Origin: DATIYW01 sp035517415
GTDB taxonomy: Bacteria > Acidobacteriota > Thermoanaerobaculia > Thermoanaerobaculales > Thermoanaerobaculaceae
NCBI GenBank assembly: GCA_035517415.1
Contig: DATIYW010000263.1
Coordinates: 1 to 49,625 of the forward strand
Reading direction: 5' to 3'
DNA: 49,625 nucleotides
Position 1 is the stretch's first letter. Each line of letters begins with the position of its first letter. Below, in pieces: positions 41,164 to 49,625 of this stretch. The notes beneath the pieces are model-generated. The model did not search any database and was not told where the DNA came from. It saw only the letters and a list, made by a program, of their open reading frames with translations. Both the position numbers and the translations under genes were made by a program.

Positions 41164-41909
41164 CACGCCGCCTCGACCGGCGCCTCGCTGCCGAGGTACG
41201 CCTCGACGACCGCCGGGTCGGAGAGCACGGCCGCCGGCGCGCCCTCCGCGATCTTGCGGCCGAAGTTGAGGACCATGATGCGGTCCGAGACCGCGGCGAC
41301 CGCGTGGACGTGGTGCTCGATCATCAGCACCGTCACGCCGCCCTCGCGGATCGCGCGGATCAGCGCGACGGCGCCCGCGATCTCGCCGGGGTTCAGCCCG
41401 CCCATCACCTCGTCGAGGCAGAGCGCGGCCGGCTCGGTCGCCAGGGCGCGGGCGATCTCGAGGCGCTTGAGCTCGCCGATCGTGAGCGTGCCGGCGAGCG
41501 CGCCGGCTCGCGCCGCCAGGCCGGTCCGCTCGAGCACGGCGCGGACCGCCCGCGCCGCGCTCGCGCCGCGGTGGGCGCCGCGCCCGAAGTGGGCGCCGAT
41601 CGCCACGTTCTCCTCCACCGTCATGTCGCGGAACGGGCGCACGATCTGGTGGGTGCGGACGAGGCCGCGGCGCGCGATCGCGTGGCACGGCCGCCCGACG
41701 ATCGCCTCGCCGGCGAAGCGGACCTCGCCCGCGGTCGGCCGCAGCGCGCCGACCAGGCAGCCGAACAGCGTGGTCTTGCCCGCGCCGTTCGGTCCGATCA
41801 CGCCGAAGACCTCGCCGCGCGCGACGTCGAAGTCGACGCCGGCGACCGCGAGCAGGCCGCCGAAGCGCTTGGCGAGCCCGCGCACCGACAGCAGCGGCTC
41901 AGCCGGCAC
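41163..41909 (-). CDS. livG: branched-chain amino acid-type ABC transporter ATPase LivG
   Basis: A 248-residue ABC ATPase with Walker A GPNGAGKTTLF, the LivG-specific R-T-H-Q-I-V-R-P-F segment, a signature region reading TLTIGELKRLEIARAL in place of the usual LSGGQ, and Walker B ALCLDEVMGGLNPGE. The degenerate signature (ltiGElKRLE) is normal for LivG-type domains. GTG at 41909 was preferred because GAGGA precedes it by about 8 nt; an upstream in-frame GTG (41930) has no site. It overlaps the livM end by 11 bp. Confidence 0.93.
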   Translation of the reverse strand: MPAEPLLSVRGLAKRFGGLLAVAGVDFDVARGEVFGVIGPNGAGKTTLFGCLVGALRPTAGEVRFAGEAIVGRPCHAIARRGLVRTHQIVRPFRDMTVEENVAIGAHFGRGAHRGASAARAVRAVLERTGLAARAGALAGTLTIGELKRLEIARALATEPAALCLDEVMGGLNPGEIAGAVALIRAIREGGVTVLMIEHHVHAVAAVSDRIMVLNFGRKIAEGAPAAVLSDPAVVEAYLGSEAPVEAA

Positions 41910-42852
41910 CGGCGGTCCTCGGCGGGGCACTGGCCCGGCGCAGCGCCGCGAGCAGGCGGCCGGCGAGCCCGACCAGCCCCTTCGGCTCGAACAAGATCAC
42001 GACGATCAGCAGGCCGCCGTAGATGAACAGGTAGGAGTCGCGCAGGGCCGGCAGCTCGAGCAGCTTGAGCTGGATCGTGCTCACCACCAGCGCCCCGAGC
42101 AGCGGGCCGACGATGGTGCCGATGCCGCCGACGATCGGCATCAGCACGATCGACAGGCTCAGGCGGAAATCGAACACCGCGCCCGGGGCGATGTACTGGA
42201 AGTTGATCGCGTAGAGCCCGCCGGCGAGCGCGACCAGCGCCGCGGAGAGCGCGTGCGCCGCCAGCTTGTAGCGCGTCGAGTCGACGCCGAGCGCCTCCGC
42301 GCCGTCGACGTCCTGGCGGATCGCCGCGAGCGCGCGGCCGAACGCGCTGCGCCGCACCAGCGCGGCGACCGCCACGGCGGCGATCGCGAGCCCGACCATG
42401 GCCAGGTAGTTGCGGCCGAAGTCGAACGAGCCGGCGGGCATGCGCACGCCGCTCGAGCCGCCGGTGAACGACACGCTCGACGCCGCGACGCGCACCGCCT
42501 CGCCGACCCCGATCGTCGCGATCGTGAAGTACGGCCCGCGCAGGCGGAACCCGGGCAGTCCGACCACCACCGAGAACGCGGCGGCGAGCAAGGCGCCCGG
42601 CACGAGCGTGGCGAACGGGTCGAGGCCGCGCAGCGAGAGCAGCACCGTGGTGTAGGCGCCGATGCCGAGGAACGCGGAGTAGCCGAGCGAGACCTGGCCG
42701 GCGAAGCCGCCGAGGATGTTCCAGGAGGAGGCGAGGATCACCGCGAAGGCGAGGTTCCAGAGGTCGTTGAGCGTGCCGCGGCCGAGCAGCAACGGAGCGC
42801 CGAGCGCCGCGAGCGCCGCCGCCGCGGCTGCCGCCGCGCCGAGGCGGCTCAC
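41899..42852 (-). CDS. livM: branched-chain amino acid-type ABC permease LivM
   Basis: 317 residues with about eight to nine membrane helices. FAGQVSLGYSAFLGIGAYT, PGFRLRGPYFTIATIGVGEAVR and the cytoplasmic coupling loop RSAFGRALAAIRQDVDGAEALGVDSTRYKL (short motif AIRQD-x5-LGVD) identify LivM. FEPKGLVGL closes the protein. The GTG start overlaps the livH stop (GTGA). It forms the translocation pore with LivH. Confidence 0.95.
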   Translation of the reverse strand: MSRLGAAAAAAAALAALGAPLLLGRGTLNDLWNLAFAVILASSWNILGGFAGQVSLGYSAFLGIGAYTTVLLSLRGLDPFATLVPGALLAAAFSVVVGLPGFRLRGPYFTIATIGVGEAVRVAASSVSFTGGSSGVRMPAGSFDFGRNYLAMVGLAIAAVAVAALVRRSAFGRALAAIRQDVDGAEALGVDSTRYKLAAHALSAALVALAGGLYAINFQYIAPGAVFDFRLSLSIVLMPIVGGIGTIVGPLLGALVVSTIQLKLLELPALRDSYLFIYGGLLIVVILFEPKGLVGLAGRLLAALRRASAPPRTAGAG

Positions 42853-43754
42853 CGCGCCCCCCGCAGGCGCGGCGCGCGCGCGAACAGCCCGCTCAGACCC
42901 TCCGGCAGCGCCACCAGCGCGGCGAACAGGATCGCGAACGTGATCGCGTCCTGGAACGAGATCGGCACGGAGGTGTAGACCGCGAGCGTGTTCTCCACCA
43001 CGGCAAGCACGAGCGCGCCGGCGGCCACGCCGGTGACGCTTTCCATCCCGCCGAGCACGATGATGCAGAACGACTTCAACAGGAAGCTGCGGCCGAAGTC
43101 GGGGGTGAAGGCGTAGAGCGTCGAGAGCATCCCGCCCGCGACCCCGGCGAACGCGCAGCCGAGGCCGAACGCCACCGCCGAGATCATCTCGGCGTCGATG
43201 CCGGCGAGCAGCGCCGCGTCGCGGTTCTGGGTCACGGCGCGGATCGCCTTGCCGAGGTAGGTGGTGCGGAGCAGGAGGTTGAGGAACAGCAGCGACGCGC
43301 CGCTGGCGGCGAACACGAGCAGCGACGGCACGCCGACGCGGACCCCGAGCAGCGAGACCGAGCGCATCGTGTACGACGTCAGGATCGACTGCGTGTCGCC
43401 GCTCCACACCAGGTAGGCGAAGTTCTGCAGCACCAGCCACACCCCGAACAGGAGCAGGAGCGAGCCCATCGTCGGCGCGCCTCCGCCGCGCGGCAGGCGC
43501 CGCACCACGGTGCGGTAGAGCGCCATGCCGAAGGCGAGGAACAGCGGCCCGACGAGGAAGAACGCCAGGAACGGGTCGACCCCGAAGCGGCTGAACAGCG
43601 TGAGCGTCACGTAGGCGCCCAGCATCATGATGCCGGCGTGGGCGAGGTTGATGATCCGCATCACGCCGTAGATCACGGCGAGGCCGTACGCCATCTCCGC
43701 GTACAGCCCCGCCGCCAGCAGCGAGTTCACCGCCACCGTGAGAAGACGGGTCAT
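42849..43754 (-). CDS. livH: branched-chain amino acid-type ABC permease LivH
   Basis: 301 residues, about eight helices. AVIYGVMRIINLAHAGIMMLGAY is the LivH hallmark (short motif NLAHAG), followed by LRTTYLGKAIRAVTQNRDAALLAGID, the coupling loop, and GGMESVTGVAAGALVLAVVE. Begins 61 bp after the binding-protein gene; that short gap contains GC-rich inverted sequence that could lower expression of the membrane genes relative to the binding protein. ATG start. Confidence 0.95.
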   Translation of the reverse strand: MTRLLTVAVNSLLAAGLYAEMAYGLAVIYGVMRIINLAHAGIMMLGAYVTLTLFSRFGVDPFLAFFLVGPLFLAFGMALYRTVVRRLPRGGGAPTMGSLLLLFGVWLVLQNFAYLVWSGDTQSILTSYTMRSVSLLGVRVGVPSLLVFAASGASLLFLNLLLRTTYLGKAIRAVTQNRDAALLAGIDAEMISAVAFGLGCAFAGVAGGMLSTLYAFTPDFGRSFLLKSFCIIVLGGMESVTGVAAGALVLAVVENTLAVYTSVPISFQDAITFAILFAALVALPEGLSGLFARAPRLRGAR

Positions 43755-43815
43755 CGGCCGCGATGATACCGAGTTGCAGCCGCAGCGGCGGGGCGAGCCG
43801 CAGCGCGGCCGCCGC

Positions 43816-45048
43816 TCAGGTGCGTGGGATCGGCGCCACCGGGTCGCCGGTGCGGTCGCCCTTCGGCCAGACCAGGTCGACCTTGTCGCCGGGCTTGTTC
43901 TGCGTCACCACGAACGGCAGGATCGCCTGCCCGCTCGGGCTGAACTTGAGCGTGCCCGGCGCCAGGATCGAGTTCTTGAGCTCGAGCGACGCGAGCGCGG
44001 CGCGGATCGCCTCCGGCTTGAGCGAGCCGGCGTTGTGAATCGCGAGGGCGAGCGCGCGCACGGTCTCGTAGGCGCAGGCGTGGTACCACTGCGGCGCGCT
44101 GCCGTTGGCCGCCTTCCACGCCGCGTTGAACGCCTTGACCTGCGGGTACGGCAGCAGGTCGGACCACCAGCCGCTGGCGAAGATGTAGTCGGTCGCGGCG
44201 CCCAGCGCCTTGCGCGCGGCCGCGTCGGCGCCGCGCGCGCCGTAGGTCACCATCTGGTGGTAGAGCCCCATCTGCGCGTAGGTGCGCTGCATCGTGATGT
44301 AGTCCTCGAGGTGGGCGTCGGCCATGAACAGGTCGGCGCCGGCGGCCTGCACGCGGGTGAACAGCGGGCGGTAGTCGGGCGCGTAGAGCTCGAACGCCTC
44401 GTCGAGCACGACCGAGAACTCCTGCGGGTGGGCCTTGGCGAACGCCGTCACCCCCTTCTCGTAGTCCTTGCCGTGCTCGGTGTTCTCGTAGACGAGCGCG
44501 ATCTTCAGCGGCGGCTTGAGCTTCCCCTGCTTGACGAGGTCGTCGAGGAACTCCATCTGCGTGCCGGCGAGGTTCTCCACCGGCGAGAGCACGCCGAACA
44601 CCCACTTGCTGCGGCCGTAGATGCTGGTCGCGCCGGCGCCGCCGGAGACGTACGGCACGCCGTAGCGCTCCGGCACGACGCTCTGCGCCTGGACGAGCTG
44701 CGAGCCGTAGCCGCCGATCACCGCGGCGACCTTCTCCTGCGCGATCAGCTGCTCGACGAGCTGGGCGCTCTTGGCCGGCTCCGAGGTGTCGTCGAGCAGG
44801 CGGAGGTCGATCCTCATCCGCGCGCCGCCGACGTCGATCCCGCCCGCGTCGTTGATCTCCTTGACCGCGTACTCGGTCGCCACCTTGTAGGCGCCGCCGA
44901 TCTTGGATTCCTTGCCGGTGACCGGCAGCACGGCGCCGATCTTGATCGTCCCGGCCTCGGCGGCGAGCGCCGCGCCGGCCGGCACCCACGCCGCCAGCAG
45001 CCCGGCCGCCGCGAAAGCGAACGCATTTCGGACGCGAGGATCCCCCAT
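43816..45048 (-). CDS. livK: periplasmic substrate-binding protein of the Liv-type importer
   Basis: 410 residues. Signal peptide MGDPRVRNAFAFAAAGLLAAWVPAGAALA, then a type I periplasmic-binding fold: IKIGAVLPVTGKESKIGG, GGIDVGGARMRIDLRLLDD, AAVIGGYGSQLVQAQS, YGVPYVSGGAGATSI, KIALVYENTEHGKDY. The SGGAGA and YEN-x2-HGKD blocks are closer to binding proteins for aromatic or organic acids and amides than to the E. coli leucine protein, but ligand choice cannot be read. AGGGAGGG lies 5 nt before the ATG. It heads the livKHMGF-acyl-CoA synthetase operon. The 247-bp upstream gap holds no gene that I can support. Confidence 0.94.
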   Translation of the reverse strand: MGDPRVRNAFAFAAAGLLAAWVPAGAALAAEAGTIKIGAVLPVTGKESKIGGAYKVATEYAVKEINDAGGIDVGGARMRIDLRLLDDTSEPAKSAQLVEQLIAQEKVAAVIGGYGSQLVQAQSVVPERYGVPYVSGGAGATSIYGRSKWVFGVLSPVENLAGTQMEFLDDLVKQGKLKPPLKIALVYENTEHGKDYEKGVTAFAKAHPQEFSVVLDEAFELYAPDYRPLFTRVQAAGADLFMADAHLEDYITMQRTYAQMGLYHQMVTYGARGADAAARKALGAATDYIFASGWWSDLLPYPQVKAFNAAWKAANGSAPQWYHACAYETVRALALAIHNAGSLKPEAIRAALASLELKNSILAPGTLKFSPSGQAILPFVVTQNKPGDKVDLVWPKGDRTGDPVAPIPRT

Positions 45049-45295
45049 CGTTCCCTCCCTGGCCGCTGGCGGGCGAAGATCGAGCCACGCCCCGCCCGCG
45101 ACGATAAATCCAGTGATGTCCTGCCTATGGCTAGGGAGCGCGCGCCGCGTTTATTCCGCCGACCTGTGGCGTCGAGGCGAGGCGGGGGGCCGCCCGGCCC
45201 GCCCGGGCGTTCCCCCAGCGCCGGCATGGACCGAGCGATGCGGTCGGCTGGGCGGCCCGCCTCTCAACCGCCCGGTCGGCGTCTCGCCGGGCCGG

Positions 45296-46696
45296 TCACG
45301 CCCCGCCGCCCAGGACCTTGTAGAGCCTGACGAGGTTCGCCTGCTCGGCGAGCCGCATGTCCACCAGGCCGTGCCGGGCCGCGAGCAGCGAGCGTTGCGA
45401 GACGAGGACCGCGAGGTAGCTGTCGATCCCGGCCTGGTAGCGGGCGTCGGAGAGGCGGTACGCATCGCCCAGATGGTCGACGAGGAGCTCCTCCGCCTCG
45501 CGTGCGTCGACGAGGGTGCGGCGCAGCGCCAAGGCGTCGCCGACCTCGGCGAACGCCTGCTGGATCGCCTTCTCGTACTGCGCGACGGCGATCTCGCGGT
45601 CGACCCGGGCCGCCTTCAGGTTGGCCTTGAGCGACCCGCCCGCGAAGAGCGGTGCGATGAGCTGCGGCGTGAACGTCCATGTCCCCGAGCCGGTGCCCAG
45701 CAATTTGGACAGCTCGTCGCTCATCGAGCCGCCGCCACCGGTCAGCGTGATCCTCGGGAAGAACGTGGCCCGGGCGGCGCCGATGTTCGCGTTGGCCGCC
45801 TTCAGCTGGTGCTCGGCCGCGACGATGTCGGGCCGGCGCACGAGGACCTCGGAGGGCACTCCGGGCGACAGCGCGGGCATTCCCTTGACCGCGCTCCACC
45901 CGCCGGGCAGGAGATCGGCCGGGACGGGCGCGCCGACGAGGGCGTCGAGGGCGTTGCGATCCGTCGCCACGGCGCCGAGGTACGTCGCGACCCCCGCGCG
46001 CGCCGCGTCCACCTGGCTCTGCGCCTCGCGGAGGTCGAGGTCGGAAGCGACCCCGAGCTCGTTGCTGCGCTGGATCAGCGCGGCCGATGACGTCTGGGCC
46101 TCGAGGATGGACCGCGACAGCGCGAGGTGCTCCTCGTCGGCCGCCAGGGCGAGGTAGCCGCTCGCGACCGCGCCCACGATCGCGATCTGCGTCGCGGACC
46201 GTGCCTGCTCGGTGGCGAGGTACTGCTCGAGCGCGGCCGCCTTGAGGCTGCGCAGGCGGCCGAAGAGATCGAGCTCCCACGACGAGACGCCGGCCTCGAC
46301 CGTGTACTCCCGGAACGTCCCCGGATCACCCAGCTCGGGCATCGTCTTCGGCACCCGGTACATCTGGCCCGACGCCATGACCCCGATGTCAGGGGAGAGA
46401 GCCCCACGCTGGATCCGGTAGACGGCCTGCGCCTTCTCGATGTTGAGCGCCGCGATGCGCAGGTCGCGGTTGTTGGCCAGGGCCAGCTCGATCACGGAGC
46501 GGAGCTGCGCGTCGGCGAAGTAGACCTGCCAGCCGACGGTGGTCGCCAGCGGCGCCGTCTCGGCGCCGCCGCCTGCGGTCGCCGTCTCCGGCCAGGAAGG
46601 CGGCACCGGCGGATCGGGACGCGTGTACTTGGGGATCATCAGGCACCCGCTCAACGCGAGCGCCGTCGCGGCGAGAACGAACGGGGTCGGTCTCAT
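45296..46696 (-). CDS. outer-membrane efflux lipoprotein (OprM/NodT family)
   Basis: 466 residues. Lipoprotein signal with lipobox LSGC (Cys about 18), then the family start KYTRPDPPVP and two outer-membrane efflux repeats: IAALNIEKAQAVYRIQRGALSPDIG with WELDLFGRLRSLKAAALEQYLAT, and VLVRRPDIVAAEHQLKAANANIGAARATFFPRITL (short motifs RRPDI and NIGAARA) with YEKAIQQAFAEVGDAL. It forms the trimeric outer-membrane channel for the adjacent RND pump. The ATG at 46696 (1 bp after the pump stop, GGAGGG 10 nt before) is preferred over the overlapping GTG at 46705. It ends the operon. Confidence 0.95.
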   Translation of the reverse strand: MRPTPFVLAATALALSGCLMIPKYTRPDPPVPPSWPETATAGGGAETAPLATTVGWQVYFADAQLRSVIELALANNRDLRIAALNIEKAQAVYRIQRGALSPDIGVMASGQMYRVPKTMPELGDPGTFREYTVEAGVSSWELDLFGRLRSLKAAALEQYLATEQARSATQIAIVGAVASGYLALAADEEHLALSRSILEAQTSSAALIQRSNELGVASDLDLREAQSQVDAARAGVATYLGAVATDRNALDALVGAPVPADLLPGGWSAVKGMPALSPGVPSEVLVRRPDIVAAEHQLKAANANIGAARATFFPRITLTGGGGSMSDELSKLLGTGSGTWTFTPQLIAPLFAGGSLKANLKAARVDREIAVAQYEKAIQQAFAEVGDALALRRTLVDAREAEELLVDHLGDAYRLSDARYQAGIDSYLAVLVSQRSLLAARHGLVDMRLAEQANLVRLYKVLGGGA

Positions 46697-46697
46697 C

Positions 46698-49625
46698 TCA
46701 CTCACCCTCCGGCGCCGTTGCTGCCTCCGCCACCGCCTCTTCGTGGGACGCCTTCCCCTTGCTGCCGAACATCCGGACCACCAGCACGAAAAAGAGCGGG
46801 ATGAAGAACACCGCGAGGAACGTGGCGGTGACCATGCCCCCGAGCACGCTGGTGCCGATCGCCTTCATGGCGCCGGCCCCGGCCCCGGAGGCGATGGCGA
46901 GCGGCAGCACCCCGAAGCCGAACGCCATCGACGTCATGATGATCGGGCGCAGCCGCAGCCTCGCCGCCTCGATCGTCGCCTCGATCAGCCCCATCCCCGC
47001 CTCCATGCGCTGCGTGGCGAACTGGACGATCAGGATCGCGTTCTTCGTCGTCAGCCCGAGCACGGTGAGGAGGCCGATCTGGAAGTACACGTCGTTCGGC
47101 ATGCCGCGCGTCGACGAGGCCAGGACGCCGCCGATCACGCCGAGCGGCAGCGCCAGCATGACGGAGATGGGGAACGTCCAGCTCTCGTAGAGTGCGGCGA
47201 GCACAAGGAAAATCGCGAGGATCGAGAACGAGTACAGCAGCCCGGTCTGCGACTCGGACATCTGCTGCTGGTACGAGAGGCCGGTCCACTCGTACCCGAC
47301 GTCCTTCGGGAGCTTGGACATCAGCTCCTTCATCGCCTGCATCGCTTCGCCGGTCGAGTGGCCGGGCGCGGGCTCGCCCTGGATGTCCATCGCGGGGAAC
47401 CCGTTGTAGCGCTCGAGGCGCGGCGAGCCGTACACCCACCGCCCCGACGCCACCGCCGAGAGCGGCACGAGGCCGCCCTGGCGGTTGCGGACGTGCAGGC
47501 GCGACATGTCCTCCGGCAGCATCCGGTACGGGGCGTCGGCCTGCGCGTAGACGCGCTTCACGCGCCCGCCCTGGACGAAGTTGCCGATGTACGCGCTGCC
47601 GAACGCCGACGAGAGGTAGCTCTCCACCGCGGAGACCGGCACGCCGAGCGCGCCCGCCTTCTCCCAGTCGACGTCGACCTTGTACATCGGCACGTCGGCC
47701 ATCCCGTTCGGCCGCACCCTCGAGAGGCGGGGGTCCTTGGCGGCCATCCCGAGGAGCTGATACTCGATCTGGGTGAGCCGCTGGTGGCCGATCCCGCTCC
47801 GGTCCTGGAGCATCATGTCGAACCCGGTCGCGATGCCGAGCTCGGTCACGGCCGGCGGCGGGAACGCGAAGATCGTCGCGCCGCGGATCGTGGAGAAGAA
47901 GCGCATCGCCTTGGCGGCCACCGCCGTCACCTTGAGGTCGGGCCGCTTGCGCAGCTCCCAGTTCTTGAGCTTGACGAACACCAGCCCCTGGCTCTGGCCG
48001 CGGCCGGCGAAGCCGAACCCGGAGATCGCGCCGGTGGACTCCACGGCCTGCTTCTGTTCGGTGAGGTAGTGGTTCTCGACCTGGCTCATGATCGCCTGGG
48101 TCTGCTCGAGGGTCGAGCCGGCCGGGAGCTGGACCATGGTCAGCAGGTTCCCCTGGTCCTCGTCGGGGAGGTATCCGGTGGGCATCCGCCAGTAGAGGAA
48201 CGCCATCGCGGCGACGATCACGACGAACACCGCGACGAAGCGCAGCTTGCGCTCCAGGATGCCCCGAACGCCGTGAGTGTACGCGTCGCGCGAGCGGAAG
48301 AACCCGTGGTCGAACCACACGAAGAACGGGCGCAGCAGCGCGAAACCGGTCTCCGCCGCCTCGTGCCCCTTCTCCACCGGCTTCAGCAGCGAGGCGCACA
48401 GCACCGGCGAGAGGATGAGGGCTACCGCGACCGAGAGCAGCATCGAGGCGATCACCGTGATCGAGAACTGCCGGTAGATCACGCCGGTCGACCCCGGGAA
48501 GAACATCATCGGGGCGAACACCGCGGAGAGGACGAGGCCGATCCCGACGAGCGCGCTCTGGATCTCGCCCATCGACTTCGCCGTCGCCTCGCGCGGCGGC
48601 AGCCCCTCCTGGCCCATGATCCGCTCGACGTTCTCGACCACGACGATGGCGTCGTCCACGAGCAGGCCGATCGCGAGCACCATCGCGAACATCGTCAGCA
48701 TGTTGATCGAGAAGCCGAACAGCCCGAGCACGGCGAACGTCCCGAGGATCACCACCGGCACCGCGATCGTGGGCACCAGGGTGGCCCGCATGTTCCCCAT
48801 GAAGAGGTACATGACGAGGAAGACGAGGATGATCGCTTCGATCAGGGTCTTGACCACCTCCCGGATCGCCACCTTCACGAACGGGGTGGTGTCCATCGGG
48901 TAGATGACCTTCATGCCGGCCGGGAAGTAGCGCGACAGCTCCTTCATCTTGGCCTTGATCGCGGCGGCGGTGTCGAGGGCGTTCGCGCCCGCCTCCTGCC
49001 GGACCGCCAGGACGCCCATCGGGTGCCGGTTGAACGACGCGGAGATGTCCGGCAACTCGGTGAAGAGCTCGGTCCTGCCGATGTCGCGCACGCGCACCAC
49101 CGACCCGTCGGCGTTGGTGCGCAGCGGGATCTCGGCGAACTGCTCCGGCGTCACGAGCAGCGACTGCACCAGGATCGAGGCGTTGAGCCGCTGCCCGGGA
49201 GCGGCCGGGGCGCCGCCCAGCTGCCCGGCCGAGACCTCGACGTTGTAGGTCCGCACCGCGGCCACGACGTCGTCGGATGTCATCCCGTACTTGGTCAGCT
49301 TGTCGGGGTCGAACCAGATCCGCATCGAATAGGCGGACCCCATCATCTCGACCTCGCCGACGCCCGGGACGCGGCCGAGCGGGGACTGGATCTGCGACAT
49401 CAGGTAGTCGTTGAGGTCCCCCATCGACAGGCTGCCGTCGTCGGTGGTGAGGCCGACGATCATCAGGTAGTTGCGGGTGGACTTGCTGACCGTGACCCCG
49501 CGCTGCTGCACCACGTCCGGGAGCGACGCGAGCGCGAGCTGGAGCTTGTTCTGCACCTTCGCCCAGGCGATGTCCGGGTCGGTGCCCGGCGCGAACGTGA
49601 GCGTGATCTGCGCGGTGCCGGACGA
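46698..49625 (-). CDS. RND-family multidrug efflux pump (AcrB/MexB type), 5' end missing
   Basis: The frame is open to the right edge; 975 residues are visible and about 85 N-terminal residues should lie beyond it. The visible start SSGTAQITLTF-x-PGTDPD matches the porter domain of AcrB near residue 85. Further landmarks: FVKVAIREVVKTL, GLLVDDAIVVVENVER (the proton-relay Asp pair), EKGHEAAETGF linker, GLSYQQQMSESQTGLLYSFS, TKNAILIVQFA (relay Lys in the C-terminal half) and LGGMVTATFLAVFFIPLFFVLV. It is a hydrophobe/amphiphile-type pump with no frameshift. The adaptor (MFP) gene is expected immediately right of the window. Confidence 0.97.
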   Translation of the reverse strand, partial: SSGTAQITLTFAPGTDPDIAWAKVQNKLQLALASLPDVVQQRGVTVSKSTRNYLMIVGLTTDDGSLSMGDLNDYLMSQIQSPLGRVPGVGEVEMMGSAYSMRIWFDPDKLTKYGMTSDDVVAAVRTYNVEVSAGQLGGAPAAPGQRLNASILVQSLLVTPEQFAEIPLRTNADGSVVRVRDIGRTELFTELPDISASFNRHPMGVLAVRQEAGANALDTAAAIKAKMKELSRYFPAGMKVIYPMDTTPFVKVAIREVVKTLIEAIILVFLVMYLFMGNMRATLVPTIAVPVVILGTFAVLGLFGFSINMLTMFAMVLAIGLLVDDAIVVVENVERIMGQEGLPPREATAKSMGEIQSALVGIGLVLSAVFAPMMFFPGSTGVIYRQFSITVIASMLLSVAVALILSPVLCASLLKPVEKGHEAAETGFALLRPFFVWFDHGFFRSRDAYTHGVRGILERKLRFVAVFVVIVAAMAFLYWRMPTGYLPDEDQGNLLTMVQLPAGSTLEQTQAIMSQVENHYLTEQKQAVESTGAISGFGFAGRGQSQGLVFVKLKNWELRKRPDLKVTAVAAKAMRFFSTIRGATIFAFPPPAVTELGIATGFDMMLQDRSGIGHQRLTQIEYQLLGMAAKDPRLSRVRPNGMADVPMYKVDVDWEKAGALGVPVSAVESYLSSAFGSAYIGNFVQGGRVKRVYAQADAPYRMLPEDMSRLHVRNRQGGLVPLSAVASGRWVYGSPRLERYNGFPAMDIQGEPAPGHSTGEAMQAMKELMSKLPKDVGYEWTGLSYQQQMSESQTGLLYSFSILAIFLVLAALYESWTFPISVMLALPLGVIGGVLASSTRGMPNDVYFQIGLLTVLGLTTKNAILIVQFATQRMEAGMGLIEATIEAARLRLRPIIMTSMAFGFGVLPLAIASGAGAGAMKAIGTSVLGGMVTATFLAVFFIPLFFVLVVRMFGSKGKASHEEAVAEAATAPEGE

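Overview
This window is a very GC-rich, gene-dense chromosomal segment from a Gram-negative bacterium: it encodes an outer-membrane efflux channel, an RND pump and several exported proteins. I see no rRNA, tRNA, CRISPR array, integrase, transposase or phage gene. Ordinary housekeeping genes sit between accessory cassettes (B12-dependent ribonucleotide reductase, tandem HU proteins, rsgA, an htrA-like protease, glycogen phosphorylase, class I aldolase). Gene content, extreme GC and intergenic (GGGGTCC)n arrays fit Acidobacteriota (Thermoanaerobaculia-like) or Myxococcota. That placement is inference; there is no marker gene to settle it.

Left part (1-8.6 kb). A leftward operon encodes a lysine 2,3-aminomutase-type radical SAM enzyme, two different ATP-grasp (D-Ala-D-Ala ligase fold) ligases and a GNAT acetyltransferase. 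Upstream of it are a good sigma70 promoter and a leader of about 350 nt with strong predicted folding and a sequestered Shine-Dalgarno site. Then come an ArsB/NhaD-type permease, RluA-type pseudouridine synthase, archaeal-type class I aldolase and an SDR threonine dehydrogenase, with heptamer arrays in the gaps.

8.6-17.5 kb: glycogen phosphorylase, an exported gamma-glutamyltransferase, and an arsenic locus. arsC diverges from arsR-acr3-arsM-DUF318 permease-thioredoxin across a compact promoter with overlapping -10 elements. A 35-residue rubredoxin-like zinc-ribbon gene follows.

17.5-26.3 kb: alpha/beta hydrolase; class II ribonucleotide reductase behind a promoter with a perfect 19-bp palindrome just downstream of the predicted start; two HU genes; an unrecognised exported protein; rsgA with a promoter that predicts a leaderless mRNA; and an HtrA protease.

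26.4-32.6 kb: a five-gene xanthine-dehydrogenase-type molybdoenzyme operon (FAD, 2Fe-2S, Mo subunits, XdhC-like chaperone, MocA-like cytidylyltransferase). The Mo subunit keeps the purine-binding Glu/Arg pair. Next is a ferredoxin of the type often found beside hybrid-cluster protein, preceded by a perfect CRP/FNR-family (HcpR-like) palindrome.

32.6-49.6 kb: a signalling cassette (hybrid histidine kinase, receiver, receiver-PP2C phosphatase), a probably leaderless aminotransferase, a small six-cysteine exported protein, a MatB-like acyl-CoA synthetase coupled to a complete branched-chain-amino-acid-type ABC importer, and an RND efflux operon cut by the right edge.

The most unusual items are the aminomutase/dual ATP-grasp/GNAT cassette with its leader, the repeated leaderless or near-leaderless starts, and the heptamer arrays.
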